The notes under the pieces: model-generated | Seen by the model: only the letters and a program-made list of their open reading frames with translations | Database searches by the model: none | What the model was told of the DNA's origin: nothing | Part shown: positions 7,879-16,160 of the stretch, in pieces | How the letters are laid out: each line of letters opens with the position of its first letter | How positions within the stretch are numbered: the first letter of the stretch is position 1 | From: CAZYAK01 sp964403335 | GTDB taxonomy: Bacteria; Patescibacteriota; Gracilibacteria; Peribacterales; Peribacteraceae | DNA: 42,652 nt | Direction: 5' to 3' | Assembly: GCA_964403335.1 (NCBI GenBank) | Contig: CAYOFI010000014.1 | Span: forward strand, 1 to 42,652 | Made by a program: the position numbers and the translations under genes

Positions 7879-8998
7879 ACAATTCCTCGTACCGCTCCGC
7901 CATCTGACGATGGGAGCAATGCTGGTCGATGAACGCCGGCCCTTTTTCCGTCATCGCCCGGCGGCGTCCGGGATCGGTGAGGATGCGCAGGATGCGATCC
8001 GCCAAATCGAGTTCATCGTGATAGTGATAGAGCTCGGCGACATCATCATTGACGTACTCGCGGACAGGCGGAATGTCGGATGCGACAGTCGGGACGCCGG
8101 ACGCGATGGCCTCGAGCGCAGCCAATCCCGGGGTCTCCACACCGGGCGAGACGAACACCGACGCCTTCCGCAAAAACTCGGGCAGCTCCGCGGTCTTGCG
8201 TGTGTGGAACAGGCGGACATGCCCCTCCTGCACATCGGGACCGTGACTGCCGACGGCCCATAATTCCGCATCGGGCTGTGTTTCACAGACCGTCTCCATC
8301 GCCTTCTTCAACACATCAAAACCTTTGCGCTCATTCGGGCGGCCGATGTAGAGAACGATCGGGGGGCCGGGAGGTTCGACGGTGCGCGGTATGAATGTGG
8401 ATGTATCGATGCCCAGAGGAATTGTTTCAAACGGCAATGCTGCGAGCGGCGTATGCGCGTACGAATCCGCTATCCACTTTGTCGGCGTGACGATCGTCAG
8501 TCGCGGCAACTTGGCGATTTTTCGCTCGATGAACCGCACTCCAAACGGCAAAGGCTTGGACAGACGGATGCCCCACTCGGGATTCAAGGACGCATGAACC
8601 TGAGAATCCGATGACAAGCGCGCGATAGAGAATCCCCCCTGCGCCCACCAGTCATGCACGGTCCAGACGACGGGATATTTTTTCAAAAAGAGGAACGTGA
8701 AGAGCGAGAACGCGTAGTCATTCACGTTGTGGACATTGATCACATCGGGTTTCAGACGCCGGACTTCTTTCAATAATCGATAGGCAGGAAACGGATTGAG
8801 GTAATCCAACACCCGCGGGAGCGGGAAGCGCCGCTTCTTTCCAAGAATGATCGTCTCCGTGTCGGAAGCCTCGGAACTGGCGTAATAACAGACCCGATCC
8901 ACGGTATGGCCGCGAGCTTTGAGGGCCTGCATCAAATACACAGCACTTTGTTCCGAGCCCCCGAACTGCTGATGCGCCGAGACCAGAAGAATACGCAT
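7829..8998 (-). CDS. Glycosyltransferase family 4
   Basis: A 389-aa GT-B enzyme starting MRILLVSAHQQFGGSE, a typical GT4 opening with a GGSE donor-side loop. The C-terminal domain carries YIGRPNERKGFDVL and VSPGVETPGLAALEAIASG, the E-x7-E region, then GVPTVASDIPPVREYV. The open frame extends 19 codons further, but ATG 8998 has TATGAT exactly six bases upstream (9005-9010) and gives the family start. The 3' end runs 50 bases into the convergent flippase gene. Acceptor unknown. Confidence 0.87.
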   Translation of the reverse strand: MRILLVSAHQQFGGSEQSAVYLMQALKARGHTVDRVCYYASSEASDTETIILGKKRRFPLPRVLDYLNPFPAYRLLKEVRRLKPDVINVHNVNDYAFSLFTFLFLKKYPVVWTVHDWWAQGGFSIARLSSDSQVHASLNPEWGIRLSKPLPFGVRFIERKIAKLPRLTIVTPTKWIADSYAHTPLAALPFETIPLGIDTSTFIPRTVEPPGPPIVLYIGRPNERKGFDVLKKAMETVCETQPDAELWAVGSHGPDVQEGHVRLFHTRKTAELPEFLRKASVFVSPGVETPGLAALEAIASGVPTVASDIPPVREYVNDDVAELYHYHDELDLADRILRILTDPGRRRAMTEKGPAFIDQHCSHRQMAERYEELFMRLVQAPTLASSASV

Positions 8999-9004
8999 GC
9001 GCAG

Positions 9005-9048
9005 ATCATATCCTTCTCCTCGACGGCAAGCCATAATCCCCCTACAGT
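9005..9048. promoter_or_regulatory. Divergent promoter pair between GT4 and wecB
   Basis: The 59-base spacer holds two outward-facing -10 hexamers: TATGAT on the minus strand (9005-9010), six bases from ATG 8998, and TACAGT on the plus strand (9043-9048), nine bases from ATG 9058. Both imply little or no 5' leader. The -35 zones of the two promoters overlap each other, so the two genes may compete for polymerase. Confidence 0.55.
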
Positions 9049-9057
9049 GCTCCATGC

Positions 9058-10188
9058 ATGAAAGCCTGTATCGTGCTGGGCACGCGCCCGGAAATCATCA
9101 AGTGTGCATCGCTTTTGCGCCATTTTCGCAAAACGCATACCCCATGCGTCCTCATCCACACCGGTCAGCACTATGCGGAAAATCTGGATGCCGTGTTTTT
9201 TGACGAACTGCAATTGCCCGCGCCCGACCATCACTTGGGCATCGGTTCCGGCACGCATGGCGACCAGACATCCAGAATGCTGAAGGCCATCGAAGAAGTG
9301 CTGATGACGGAAAAGCCGGACGTCGTCATCGTCCAGGGCGATACCAACACGGCCCTTGCCGGAGCCTTGGCCGCTGCAAAGCTGCATATCCCCGTGGGAC
9401 ATTTGGAGGCCGGACTGCGGTCGTATAACCGCAAGATGCCGGAGGAAATCAACCGCGTCCTTATCGACCATTGCGCGGACCTTCTGTTCGCACCGACAGA
9501 AGCGGCTGCGGAGATTTTGCGCAATGAAGGTATTCCTGGAGAAAAAATCATTCACTCAGGAAACACCGTAGTCGATGCGGTGGAGCAGCATCTCACCCTG
9601 CTGATCGATGCCAAGCACGTCCTCACGCGTCTGCATCTGGAACCGAAGCAATATTTTCTCGTCACCTGCCATCGGCCGGAGAACGTGGACGGTGAGGAAC
9701 AGTTGAGCAATATCCTGGCATCGCTCCATGCGCTGGGGGAAGAACACGGCCTGCCGATCCTCTACCCCATCCATCCGCGCACGGAAAAAATGATCGCGCT
9801 CTACCATTTGCAGGTGCCGGAGACCATCCGTCTGATGCCCCCGTTGGGATACGGAGAATTTTTGCATCTGCAGAAACACGCCGCGCTCATCATCACCGAC
9901 AGCGGCGGCATTCAGGAGGAAGCGTGCATCTTGGGCGTCCCCTGCGTGACCCTGCGCACCACCACCGAGCGCCCGGAGACCCTGGAGATCGGCAGCAACA
10001 TTCTGGCAGACGCAACACCCGCATCCGTCCTCTCGGCCACCGCGGCGATGCTGGGGAAACAGTCCGGCTGGAAACATCCCTTCGGCGACGGGAAAGCGTA
10101 CCTGCGCATCGCACAGGCTTGCATCGATACCTGCTCCGAGGCGCAGATTCCGGCAGCTCGAAAACCGTCGGTCGCCGCGGTACACTGA
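9058..10188 (+). CDS. wecB: UDP-N-acetylglucosamine 2-epimerase (non-hydrolysing)
   Basis: It interconverts UDP-GlcNAc and UDP-ManNAc in the cytoplasm. The 376-aa product has the expected length and motifs: GTRPEIIK at 8-15, HTGQHY, QGDTNTALAGALAA, HLEAGLRS (115-122), MPEEINR, CHRPENVD and TDSGGIQEEA. The product could feed the dehydrogenase at 756 (to a ManNAc uronate) or transferases directly. ATG 9054 lies nearer the -10 but is in the wrong frame; ATG 9058 fits the family exactly. It is followed by DUF5989 with four spacer bases. Confidence 0.93.
   Translation: MKACIVLGTRPEIIKCASLLRHFRKTHTPCVLIHTGQHYAENLDAVFFDELQLPAPDHHLGIGSGTHGDQTSRMLKAIEEVLMTEKPDVVIVQGDTNTALAGALAAAKLHIPVGHLEAGLRSYNRKMPEEINRVLIDHCADLLFAPTEAAAEILRNEGIPGEKIIHSGNTVVDAVEQHLTLLIDAKHVLTRLHLEPKQYFLVTCHRPENVDGEEQLSNILASLHALGEEHGLPILYPIHPRTEKMIALYHLQVPETIRLMPPLGYGEFLHLQKHAALIITDSGGIQEEACILGVPCVTLRTTTERPETLEIGSNILADATPASVLSATAAMLGKQSGWKHPFGDGKAYLRIAQACIDTCSEAQIPAARKPSVAAVH
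10181..10186 (+). promoter_or_regulatory. -10 element TACACT for DUF5989
   Basis: TACACT lies inside the last codons of wecB and ends six bases before ATG 10193. The carbamoyltransferase module could thus have its own leaderless promoter rather than depend on wecB transcription. Confidence 0.5.
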
Positions 10189-10192
10189 CCCC

Positions 10193-10351
10193 ATGAGCAA
10201 ACTCTCGATCTTCTCCGAACTGTGGCAATTTCTCCGTGTGCGCAAAAAGTGGTGGCTGCTGCCGATCCTGCTCTTCATCGTCGTGCTGGCGTTCTTGTTG
10301 GTCTTCGCCCAGGCATCGCCATTGGCGCCGTTCATCTATACCTTGATTTAA
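10193..10351 (+). CDS. DUF5989-family small membrane protein
   Basis: A 52-aa protein with a soluble N-terminus containing ELWQFLRVRKKWWLLP, one strongly hydrophobic helix (about 23-39) and an end of PLAPFIYTLI. This matches my knowledge of DUF5989, which sits next to carbamoyltransferase and SxtJ-type genes in glycan clusters. The role is unknown; its constant company suggests a membrane partner of the carbamoyltransferase. TAA 10349-10351 is part of the left end of repeat B1. Confidence 0.85.
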   Translation: MSKLSIFSELWQFLRVRKKWWLLPILLFIVVLAFLLVFAQASPLAPFIYTLI

Positions 10352-10472
10352 GGCTAAGGAAGAAGGCTAAGGCTAAGTACGAAGGAACGATGTTCTGAGG
10401 ATTGATGTACACTTTTCCCTGTAGCATCCTCAACTTCCATTCTTAGCCTTACTCCTTAGCCTTAGCCTTTCT
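10349..10472. repeat. Inverted-repeat element, family B, copy B1
   Basis: The ends are GGCTAAGGCTAAG-like on the left and CTTAGCCTTAGCC-like on the right. The shared core TGATGTACACTTTTCC occurs in all three copies (B1; B2 at 16034-16160, reversed; B3 at 18936-19053). It splits DUF5989 from the SxtJ-like gene, normally close neighbours, and supplies the DUF5989 stop codon. Confidence 0.9.
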
Positions 10473-10484
10473 TGACCCTTCTGA

Positions 10485-10715
10485 ATGCGTCTCCCCCCTC
10501 CACTCAGCTATCTCTACTCCGCCTGGATGGCCTTCTCCAAAGTGCTGGGGAAAGTCATGAGCTTTCTGATTTTGACGGTGCTGTGGGTGGTGGGATTCGG
10601 CATTTACGCGATCATCATCAAGCTTGGAATTCTCTTTGCCGCCAAGAAATCCTCCAGCACATACTGGGTCGATTTACCGCCACCGGAACCTGGAAATATG
10701 CGCCGCCAATTTTAA
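10485..10715 (+). CDS. SxtJ-like membrane protein
   Basis: A 76-aa product. A hydrophobic helix (about residues 24-50) is followed by a short polar tail with SSTYWVDLPPPEP and the ending MRRQF. The tail, with its YW, proline-rich and RQF elements, is what I know from SxtJ-family proteins beside carbamoyltransferases. ATG 10524 is an alternative start, with TACTCC six bases upstream. TAA 10713-10715 is one base from the carbamoyltransferase ATG, so coupling is likely. Function unknown. Confidence 0.75.
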   Translation: MRLPPPLSYLYSAWMAFSKVLGKVMSFLILTVLWVVGFGIYAIIIKLGILFAAKKSSSTYWVDLPPPEPGNMRRQF

Positions 10716-10716
10716 T

Positions 10717-12477
10717 ATGGAGAAACCCACCTACATCCTCGGCATTTCGTGTTACTACCATGACTCCGCCGCATGTCTGGTGAAGGATGGGGAGGTCTTG
10801 TTCGCAGCCCATGAAGAACGCTACACGCGTACAAAGCACGATGAGAAGTTTCCGAAAATTGCCATCGAACAAGCATTGAAGTTTGCCGGGATCACAGCAC
10901 AGGATTTGAGCGCTGTCGTGTTTTACGAAAAGCCACTGCTCAAATTCTTCGACCGCATCCTCCAGACCTCGTTCAAAGTCTGGCCACGTGGATTCATCAT
11001 GTACCACCGCGCAATGCAGGATTGGATGCATCACAAATTGTGGTTCCCGCAAAACCTGGAGAAGGAGCTGCACTACAAAGGCCCCGTCTTCTACACCACG
11101 CATCACCAGTCTCACGCCGCATCCGCGTACTTCCCGTCAGGATTCGACGATGCCGCAGTCATCACGGCCGACGGCGTCGGCGAGTGGTCCACGACGACGG
11201 TCGGACATGGTATTGGAACCGAATTGAAACTGCTCCAAGAGATCCGCTTCCCGCATTCCCTCGGCCTCCTCTACTCCGCCATCACGTACTACTTGGGATT
11301 CAAAGTGAATTCCGCGGAATACAAAGTGATGGGTTTGGCGCCGTACGGTGAACCAAAATATCTCGATCAGATGCGGCAATTGATCGATATCAAAGACGAC
11401 GGAAGCTTTGCGTTGAACATGAAGTATTTCACCTATGAATACGGCCAAACGATGACGGGCCGGGCCATCGAGAAACTCTTCGGGCAGCCCACGCGCAAAG
11501 GCGAGGCGAAGCTGGAGCAATTCCATAAAGATGTCGCGCGGAGTCTGCAGGAAATTACGGATGAAGTGATGCTGAAACTGGCCGCGCACGCGAAGAAACT
11601 GACAGGCAGCAAAAATCTCTGCATGGCGGGCGGCGTCGCACTGAACTGTGTCGCCAACGGCAAAATCCTGCGCTCGGGATTGTTCGAAAATATCTTCATC
11701 CAACCCGCATCGGGTGACGCGGGCGGAGCGCTCGGTGCCGCATTGGCTGTGTGGCATAGTGAATTCAAAGGCGCACGCACGCCCAAGACGGAACATACCT
11801 ATTTGGGCAACGAGTACGGCGAAGACGAGATCATCGCGTTTTTAGACGAGAAAGGCCTGCCGTATCAGCACCTGCACGAAGGCGCCCTCGTCGAGACCGT
11901 CTCCAAATTACTGGAAGGTACCAACGTCATCGGCTGGTTCCAAGGACGGATGGAATACGGACCGCGTTCGCTGGGCAATCGCTCGATCATCGCGGATGCC
12001 CGCAATAAAGAGAACTGGCAGAAAGTGAACTTAAAGATCAAATTCCGCGAGAGTTTCCGACCTTTTGCTCCAACTGTCCTCGAAGACAAAGTGTCGCAAT
12101 GGTTCGATCTCGACCGTGAAAGTCCATACATGCTCCTGGTCGCGGATACGCTTCCCGCCAAACGCGAGACGATTCCCGCAGTCACCCATGTCGACGGCTC
12201 CGCCAGAATTCAAACCATCCGCCGTGACCAAAACCCTCTCTACTACGACCTAATCCAAGCCTTCGAAAAACGCACGGGCTGCCCCGTCATCATTAACACG
12301 TCCTTCAATGTCCGTGGCGAGCCGATCGTGGAGAGTCCGGAAGATGCGCTGAACTGCTTCCTCCACACGCATATGGATTACCTGGTTATTGGACATTTCC
12401 TGCTATGCAAAGCGGATATGCCGGACAGTGTAAAACGCGATACGGAGGCGTACTTGCAGCAGTTTCAATTGGATTAG
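10717..12477 (+). CDS. Carbamoyltransferase (NodU/CmcH family)
   Basis: It transfers a carbamoyl group from carbamoyl phosphate, via carbamoyl-adenylate, to a hydroxyl, here probably of a glycan sugar. The 586-aa protein has the N-terminal Kae1-like domain with YYHDSAACLV (about 11-20), THHQSHAASAY for metal binding and TADGVGEWSTTT. The C-terminal domain has MEYGPRSLGNRSI (about 412-424) and INTSFNVRGEPIV. The open frame begins at 10624, but the first 31 codons overlap the SxtJ-like gene in another frame; ATG 10717 matches the family start. SGNH hydrolase follows 24 bases later. Confidence 0.93.
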   Translation: MEKPTYILGISCYYHDSAACLVKDGEVLFAAHEERYTRTKHDEKFPKIAIEQALKFAGITAQDLSAVVFYEKPLLKFFDRILQTSFKVWPRGFIMYHRAMQDWMHHKLWFPQNLEKELHYKGPVFYTTHHQSHAASAYFPSGFDDAAVITADGVGEWSTTTVGHGIGTELKLLQEIRFPHSLGLLYSAITYYLGFKVNSAEYKVMGLAPYGEPKYLDQMRQLIDIKDDGSFALNMKYFTYEYGQTMTGRAIEKLFGQPTRKGEAKLEQFHKDVARSLQEITDEVMLKLAAHAKKLTGSKNLCMAGGVALNCVANGKILRSGLFENIFIQPASGDAGGALGAALAVWHSEFKGARTPKTEHTYLGNEYGEDEIIAFLDEKGLPYQHLHEGALVETVSKLLEGTNVIGWFQGRMEYGPRSLGNRSIIADARNKENWQKVNLKIKFRESFRPFAPTVLEDKVSQWFDLDRESPYMLLVADTLPAKRETIPAVTHVDGSARIQTIRRDQNPLYYDLIQAFEKRTGCPVIINTSFNVRGEPIVESPEDALNCFLHTHMDYLVIGHFLLCKADMPDSVKRDTEAYLQQFQLD

Positions 12478-12501
12478 GCGGATCCGCTAGAGTATATCTC
12501 G

Positions 12502-13542
12502 ATGCGAAAGCGACTGCGTTCCCTTCTCCCGAATCTTCTCCTCCTCGCGGGGAGCTTGGTTTTTGTGATCGCGTTGCTGGAGATCGGCCTGCGTGTGACA
12601 GGCATTGAAGCCGGCCGCGTCATCCCGCCACCCATTTTCCAGAAGAGCCCCATCCCCGACATCAGCTACGCGCTGAAACCGAATTTGGCCGAACCCGCCT
12701 TCCGCTCGATCGTCCGCACGAATTCGCTGGGATTCCGCTCCGCGGAACCGAATGGGAAACCTTTGCTGGCCGTACTGGGTGACTCCATCACGTTTGGATA
12801 TGGCGTGGAAAATAACGAAACACTTCCCGCCCAGCTCCAGGCATTGCTACCGGAATGGGACGTGCAAAACAGCGGCGTGCCGGGCTACAACATGCGCCAG
12901 GAAGCCGCGACGTACGTGAACACATTTGCGCCGTTGAACCCGAAAGCCGTCATTGTGGTGTTCTATTGGAACGATTTGGAGGATCAGCGCCCGGCCGTTC
13001 TGCACGCCAACGGCAACTTGTATCCGCCTGGCTACGAGCCGCCACCGTCCGGCTGCAACCCCGTGATGGAAGGCTTGCTCGCGTGGATTCCGGGCAAATG
13101 CTGGCTGGATACGCACAGCGCCATCTATCGCGTCCTCAAAAAGATGGCCATCGCGCGCATCGGCCAACGGAATCTAAAGCTCTCACGCGCGATACTGGCA
13201 TCGGACTTCGGTGCCGAAAAATTCACGCCGACCCAAGTGCAGGATTACATCCGCGAATTCAACGCCTTTGCCGATACGCTCCCTCCGGAGCTGCCCAAAC
13301 TCTTTGTTATCTGGCCCGAGGGCGGGCTGCACTTTGTTCTGCGTCCGCAACTGAAACAGGTCGTGCAGGCGAAGGGTTTCAAGGTCCTCGATCTGTATGA
13401 AATATTTGGGAACAATCCAGAGACGCTTTCCTGGGACACCGTGCACGCCAGCCCGAAAACGCTCAAACGCGCGGCGGAGGTGGTGAAGGGGGCGATGGAG
13501 TATTACGGATTGCTGTCAAAAACGACGGAGTTCACCCGGTGA
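12502..13542 (+). CDS. SGNH/GDSL hydrolase family protein, membrane-anchored
   Basis: A 346-aa protein with a basic N-terminus and a hydrophobic helix at about 9-28, suggesting anchoring with the domain outside. The SGNH blocks are clear: block I GDSITFGYG (Ser95), block II NSGVPGYN, block III YWNDLED and block V DTVHASP (Asp312/His315). Members remove or transfer acyl groups on polysaccharides. Its place after the carbamoyltransferase follows the known DUF5989/SxtJ/carbamoyltransferase/SGNH order. TAGAGT (12488-12493) ends eight bases before ATG 12502. The 3' end overlaps the convergent orphan by 11 bases. Confidence 0.85.
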   Translation: MRKRLRSLLPNLLLLAGSLVFVIALLEIGLRVTGIEAGRVIPPPIFQKSPIPDISYALKPNLAEPAFRSIVRTNSLGFRSAEPNGKPLLAVLGDSITFGYGVENNETLPAQLQALLPEWDVQNSGVPGYNMRQEAATYVNTFAPLNPKAVIVVFYWNDLEDQRPAVLHANGNLYPPGYEPPPSGCNPVMEGLLAWIPGKCWLDTHSAIYRVLKKMAIARIGQRNLKLSRAILASDFGAEKFTPTQVQDYIREFNAFADTLPPELPKLFVIWPEGGLHFVLRPQLKQVVQAKGFKVLDLYEIFGNNPETLSWDTVHASPKTLKRAAEVVKGAMEYYGLLSKTTEFTR

Positions 13543-14041
13543 GTTCTGCGTGTGTGTACCCTAGGGCACGCATTCTTTTATAGACCTGTACGTAGATTTC
13601 TGTCAGCGCGATGGGAAGTGTTCGCGATTCATTGTATATGGTGATTTTCTTTACCGCATCACAGTAAAGATTGTTGTAATCGGGTGCTATCTCATAGACA
13701 ATTCTATCAATGGTCTCATAAAACTCCGCGCCAGTTTGATCAAGACGTACCTCGCTATATCGTTGCAAATACTCTTGTTGGTAGCCATTCATTCTCATCA
13801 GCAGTTGCCTGAACGTTCGACGCATCCCATCGGTGTGCATTGCAAAATACCGGTAATAACCGGGAGAATATGACGTGGGCTTGGGAAAATGCTCGTAAAA
13901 ATTATTCAGGAATTTCGGTGTTGCCATCGTGTATGCAGCAGTGACTTGTTCGGGATGATCGATGTAATACTGAACAGTCCGAAGCTCCTCTGCTTCTTCT
14001 TTTTCTTGCCTGAAATCGCCTTCTTCCCTCGAATTCGACAT
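13532..14041 (-). CDS. Hypothetical protein, AT-rich orphan
   Basis: A 169-aa soluble protein with an acidic, coiled N-terminus (RQEKEEAEELRTVQYY), many Tyr residues, and YSPGYYRYFAMHTDGMRRTF in the middle. I recognise no family and see no signal peptide or membrane segment. Base composition is clearly richer in A and T than its neighbours and codon choice differs (ATA, AAT, TAT frequent), as for a gene acquired separately. It has a good leaderless start: TACAAT (14048-14053) six bases before ATG 14041. It overlaps the SGNH gene by 11 bases at the 3' end. Nothing ties it to glycan synthesis. Confidence 0.65.
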   Translation of the reverse strand: MSNSREEGDFRQEKEEAEELRTVQYYIDHPEQVTAAYTMATPKFLNNFYEHFPKPTSYSPGYYRYFAMHTDGMRRTFRQLLMRMNGYQQEYLQRYSEVRLDQTGAEFYETIDRIVYEIAPDYNNLYCDAVKKITIYNESRTLPIALTEIYVQVYKRMRALGYTHAELTG

Positions 14042-14047
14042 ATTTTT

Positions 14048-14053
14048 ATTGTA
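14048..14053 (-). promoter_or_regulatory. -10 element TACAAT for the AT-rich orphan
   Basis: TACAAT on the minus strand ends six bases before ATG 14041, in an AT-rich 35-base spacer. A second TACAAT overlaps further upstream. Confidence 0.55.
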
Positions 14054-14076
14054 ATTGTATTTTGATTACAGTCAAT

Positions 14077-14814
14077 TTAGCGCCTTGAAAATCGCAACAA
14101 AAACAAACGCCCCAGCGTCGTCAGATAATTCCTCCCAAACCTCCACATCTGCGCAGCCGTTTTCGATTCACCCGCGCGTCGCGGCACACAGACGTACGGA
14201 ATTTCGATGATCTTCGTTTTGCGCAGAATCGCGCGGAAGATGAAATCCATGAAGTATTCGCCGTAGTCGCCCCGGAGCGGAATCTGATCGAGCACGGACT
14301 TCCGCACCGCGATGAAGCCACTGGTGTAATCATGGAAATTCCAAGAGAGAAGTACACGCGTCATGATATTCAGAATTTGACTAAGGACGATCACCAACAA
14401 AGATTCTTTTTCGCCACCGCCCTTCGCCTTCCCGCCTTTCACAAACCGCGATCCGACCGCGATGTCGTACCCTTCTTCGATCTTCGCAAGAAGTTGAGGA
14501 ATGACTTCAGGAGGCATCGAAAAATCGCAGTCCATCCAGACCACAACATCGCCCTGCGCAAACTCGATCCCGCGACGGATACTCTTGGTCAGGCCGCGAT
14601 CCGTCAGGCGAGTTTCGAGGCGCAGAGCCGCAATTGAGCTGGTCGACATGAGTTCCGATATCAGATTCGACGTTCCATCCGGTGAGTTATCGTCAACAAC
14701 GATGATCTCATGCGGCTGTGTGATGGCAGCATCGATGGCCTTACAGAGCTCGACGATATTGCCGGCTTCGTTGTAGGTCGGCAGGACGACGGAGACGAGG
14801 GTGATGGGAGGCAT
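14077..14814 (-). CDS. GT2 polyprenyl-phosphate-sugar synthase (DPM1-like)
   Basis: A 245-aa GT-A enzyme expected to make polyprenyl-phosphate mannose/glucose-type donors for GT-C enzymes. It has SVVLPTYNEAGNIVEL at the N-terminus, VVDDNSPDGT, the catalytic acidic region VVWMDCDFSMPPE, VGSRFVKGG and a C-terminal basic tail. A hydrophobic segment (SLLVIVLSQILNIMTRVLL) interrupts the domain as in DPM-type proteins. The frame runs 49 codons further upstream through repeat C1; those residues are repeat-encoded and rejected. ATG 14814 has TATTCT exactly six bases upstream (14821-14826). Confidence 0.85.
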   Translation of the reverse strand: MPPITLVSVVLPTYNEAGNIVELCKAIDAAITQPHEIIVVDDNSPDGTSNLISELMSTSSIAALRLETRLTDRGLTKSIRRGIEFAQGDVVVWMDCDFSMPPEVIPQLLAKIEEGYDIAVGSRFVKGGKAKGGGEKESLLVIVLSQILNIMTRVLLSWNFHDYTSGFIAVRKSVLDQIPLRGDYGEYFMDFIFRAILRKTKIIEIPYVCVPRRAGESKTAAQMWRFGRNYLTTLGRLFLLRFSRR

Positions 14815-14835
14815 GATGGAAGAATAGCGAGAAAA

Positions 14836-14922
14836 CGGAATAGAGGGGATAGAGGCCATAGAAGCGATAGATGTACAAAAAACACCTCTATCGCGTCTAT
14901 CCCGTCTATTCCCTCTATGCCC
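14836..14922. repeat. Inverted-repeat element, family C, copy C1
   Basis: Arms made of GATAGA/TCTATC motifs: GAATAGAGGGGATAGAG on the left, TCTATCCCGTCTATT on the right. About 80 bases match the reverse complement of C2 (19844-19935) almost exactly, including the centre AGATGTACAAAAA. Less similar copies lie at 25952-26040 and 30397-30450. The right arm supplies the TAG stop (14915-14917) of the aminotransferase gene. Confidence 0.9.
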
Positions 14923-16033
14923 CTTGCGCTCCGATACTCTCCTCCACACAACTACATACATAATCGAGCTGTTCCTGGGTCAACGCCAACCCCGACGGCA
15001 GATACAGTCCCTGCTGGGAGATACGTTCCGACACCGGGAACGATCCCTGGTTCCCTACCATCTTTTGGACTATCGGCTGTGAGGCTGAGGAGTAGAAGAA
15101 ATCGCGCGTATCAATGCCTTTCTCAAGCAGCTTCGCACGGAGTTCATCTTTGGACAGCGGGAAATCTTCTTCGACGAGGATCGCATACATCCAGTACACG
15201 TTCGTCGCCCAAGGCTTCGTGACGGGCAACTTCAGACCTTTGATCGATCCGAGCTTCTTTCCATACTCCCGGGCCATCCAACGCTTCTTCTCCAAAAACT
15301 CCTCGATGTGCTTCATCTGCCCCACCCCGCACGCCGCCTGCAAGTTCGTCATCCGGTAATTAAATCCGAGCTCTTCGTGCCAAAAACGCTTCTGAGGACT
15401 ATGCGCGAGATCTTTGAGACGGCGAGCCTTTGCCGCTAATTCATCATCATTCGTCGTCACCATTCCCCCCTCACCCGTCGTGATGATTTTGTTGCCGTAG
15501 AAACTGAAGGCGTTCAAGTGACCGATCGATCCGCATTTCTTCTTCTTGTACGTCGCGCCGTGTGCTTCTGCAGCGTCTTCGATGACATGAATGCTGTGCT
15601 TCTTAGCCAGCTCCATGATCGGATCCATATCCGCACTGTGACCGTAGATATGCACGGGCATGATCGCCTTGGTCTTCTTGGTGATCTTCGCTTCAATCTG
15701 CGCCACATCGATGCAGAACGTGTCCGGCTCGGCATCCACAAAGATCGGCGTGGCGCCTGTGTAGAGAATGGCGAGGATGCTCCCCATCATCGTGAAATCG
15801 GCGACGATCACTTCGTCCCCTTCGCCGATATCCAACACCGCCAGAGCCAGATGCAAAGCCGTCGTTCCGCTTGTCGTCGTCACCGCATGTTTGACGCCTA
15901 GGAAGCGAGTGAATTCTTCCTCGAACTGTGTAATGTATTTCCCCGCGGAAGACACCCAGCCCGTCTGCATGGCTTCGTTCACATACTCTTTCGCTTCGGG
16001 TGTAATGACCGGTTCGTTTACTGGGACTTTCAT
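14915..16033 (-). CDS. DegT/DnrJ aminotransferase, perosamine-synthase-like
   Basis: A 372-aa PLP enzyme. FSFYGNKIITTGEGG contains the PLP lysine (Lys182), and VIEDAAEAHGA holds the cofactor-binding Asp. RLKDLAHSPQKRF and GFNYRMTNLQAA closely resemble GDP-perosamine synthase, which aminates GDP-4-keto-6-deoxymannose, the product of Gmd. Two Gmd-type genes in the window could supply the substrate. Other 4-aminotransferases of the family remain possible. TAGTCT (16041-16046) is seven bases before ATG 16033 and lies within repeat B2; TAG at the 3' end lies within repeat C1, so both ends of the gene touch repeats. Confidence 0.87.
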   Translation of the reverse strand: MKVPVNEPVITPEAKEYVNEAMQTGWVSSAGKYITQFEEEFTRFLGVKHAVTTTSGTTALHLALAVLDIGEGDEVIVADFTMMGSILAILYTGATPIFVDAEPDTFCIDVAQIEAKITKKTKAIMPVHIYGHSADMDPIMELAKKHSIHVIEDAAEAHGATYKKKKCGSIGHLNAFSFYGNKIITTGEGGMVTTNDDELAAKARRLKDLAHSPQKRFWHEELGFNYRMTNLQAACGVGQMKHIEEFLEKKRWMAREYGKKLGSIKGLKLPVTKPWATNVYWMYAILVEEDFPLSKDELRAKLLEKGIDTRDFFYSSASQPIVQKMVGNQGSFPVSERISQQGLYLPSGLALTQEQLDYVCSCVEESIGAQGA

Positions 16034-16160
16034 GGGAATAAGACTAAGGCTAGGGATTAAGGCTATGAATGGAAGTTCAGCAGGTACATGGAAAAGTGTA
16101 CATGAATCGCCAAAAGAATAACTCTTTCGATCTTAGCCTTAGCCTTATTCCTTAGCCTTA
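16034..16160. repeat. Inverted-repeat element, family B, copy B2 (reversed)
   Basis: The reverse complement carries the same ends (GGCTAAGG...) and core TGTACACTTTTCC as B1 and B3. It fills the whole spacer between the aminotransferase and cupin genes. It provides the cupin stop codon (16158-16160) and a possible -10 (TAGTCT) for the aminotransferase. Confidence 0.88.
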
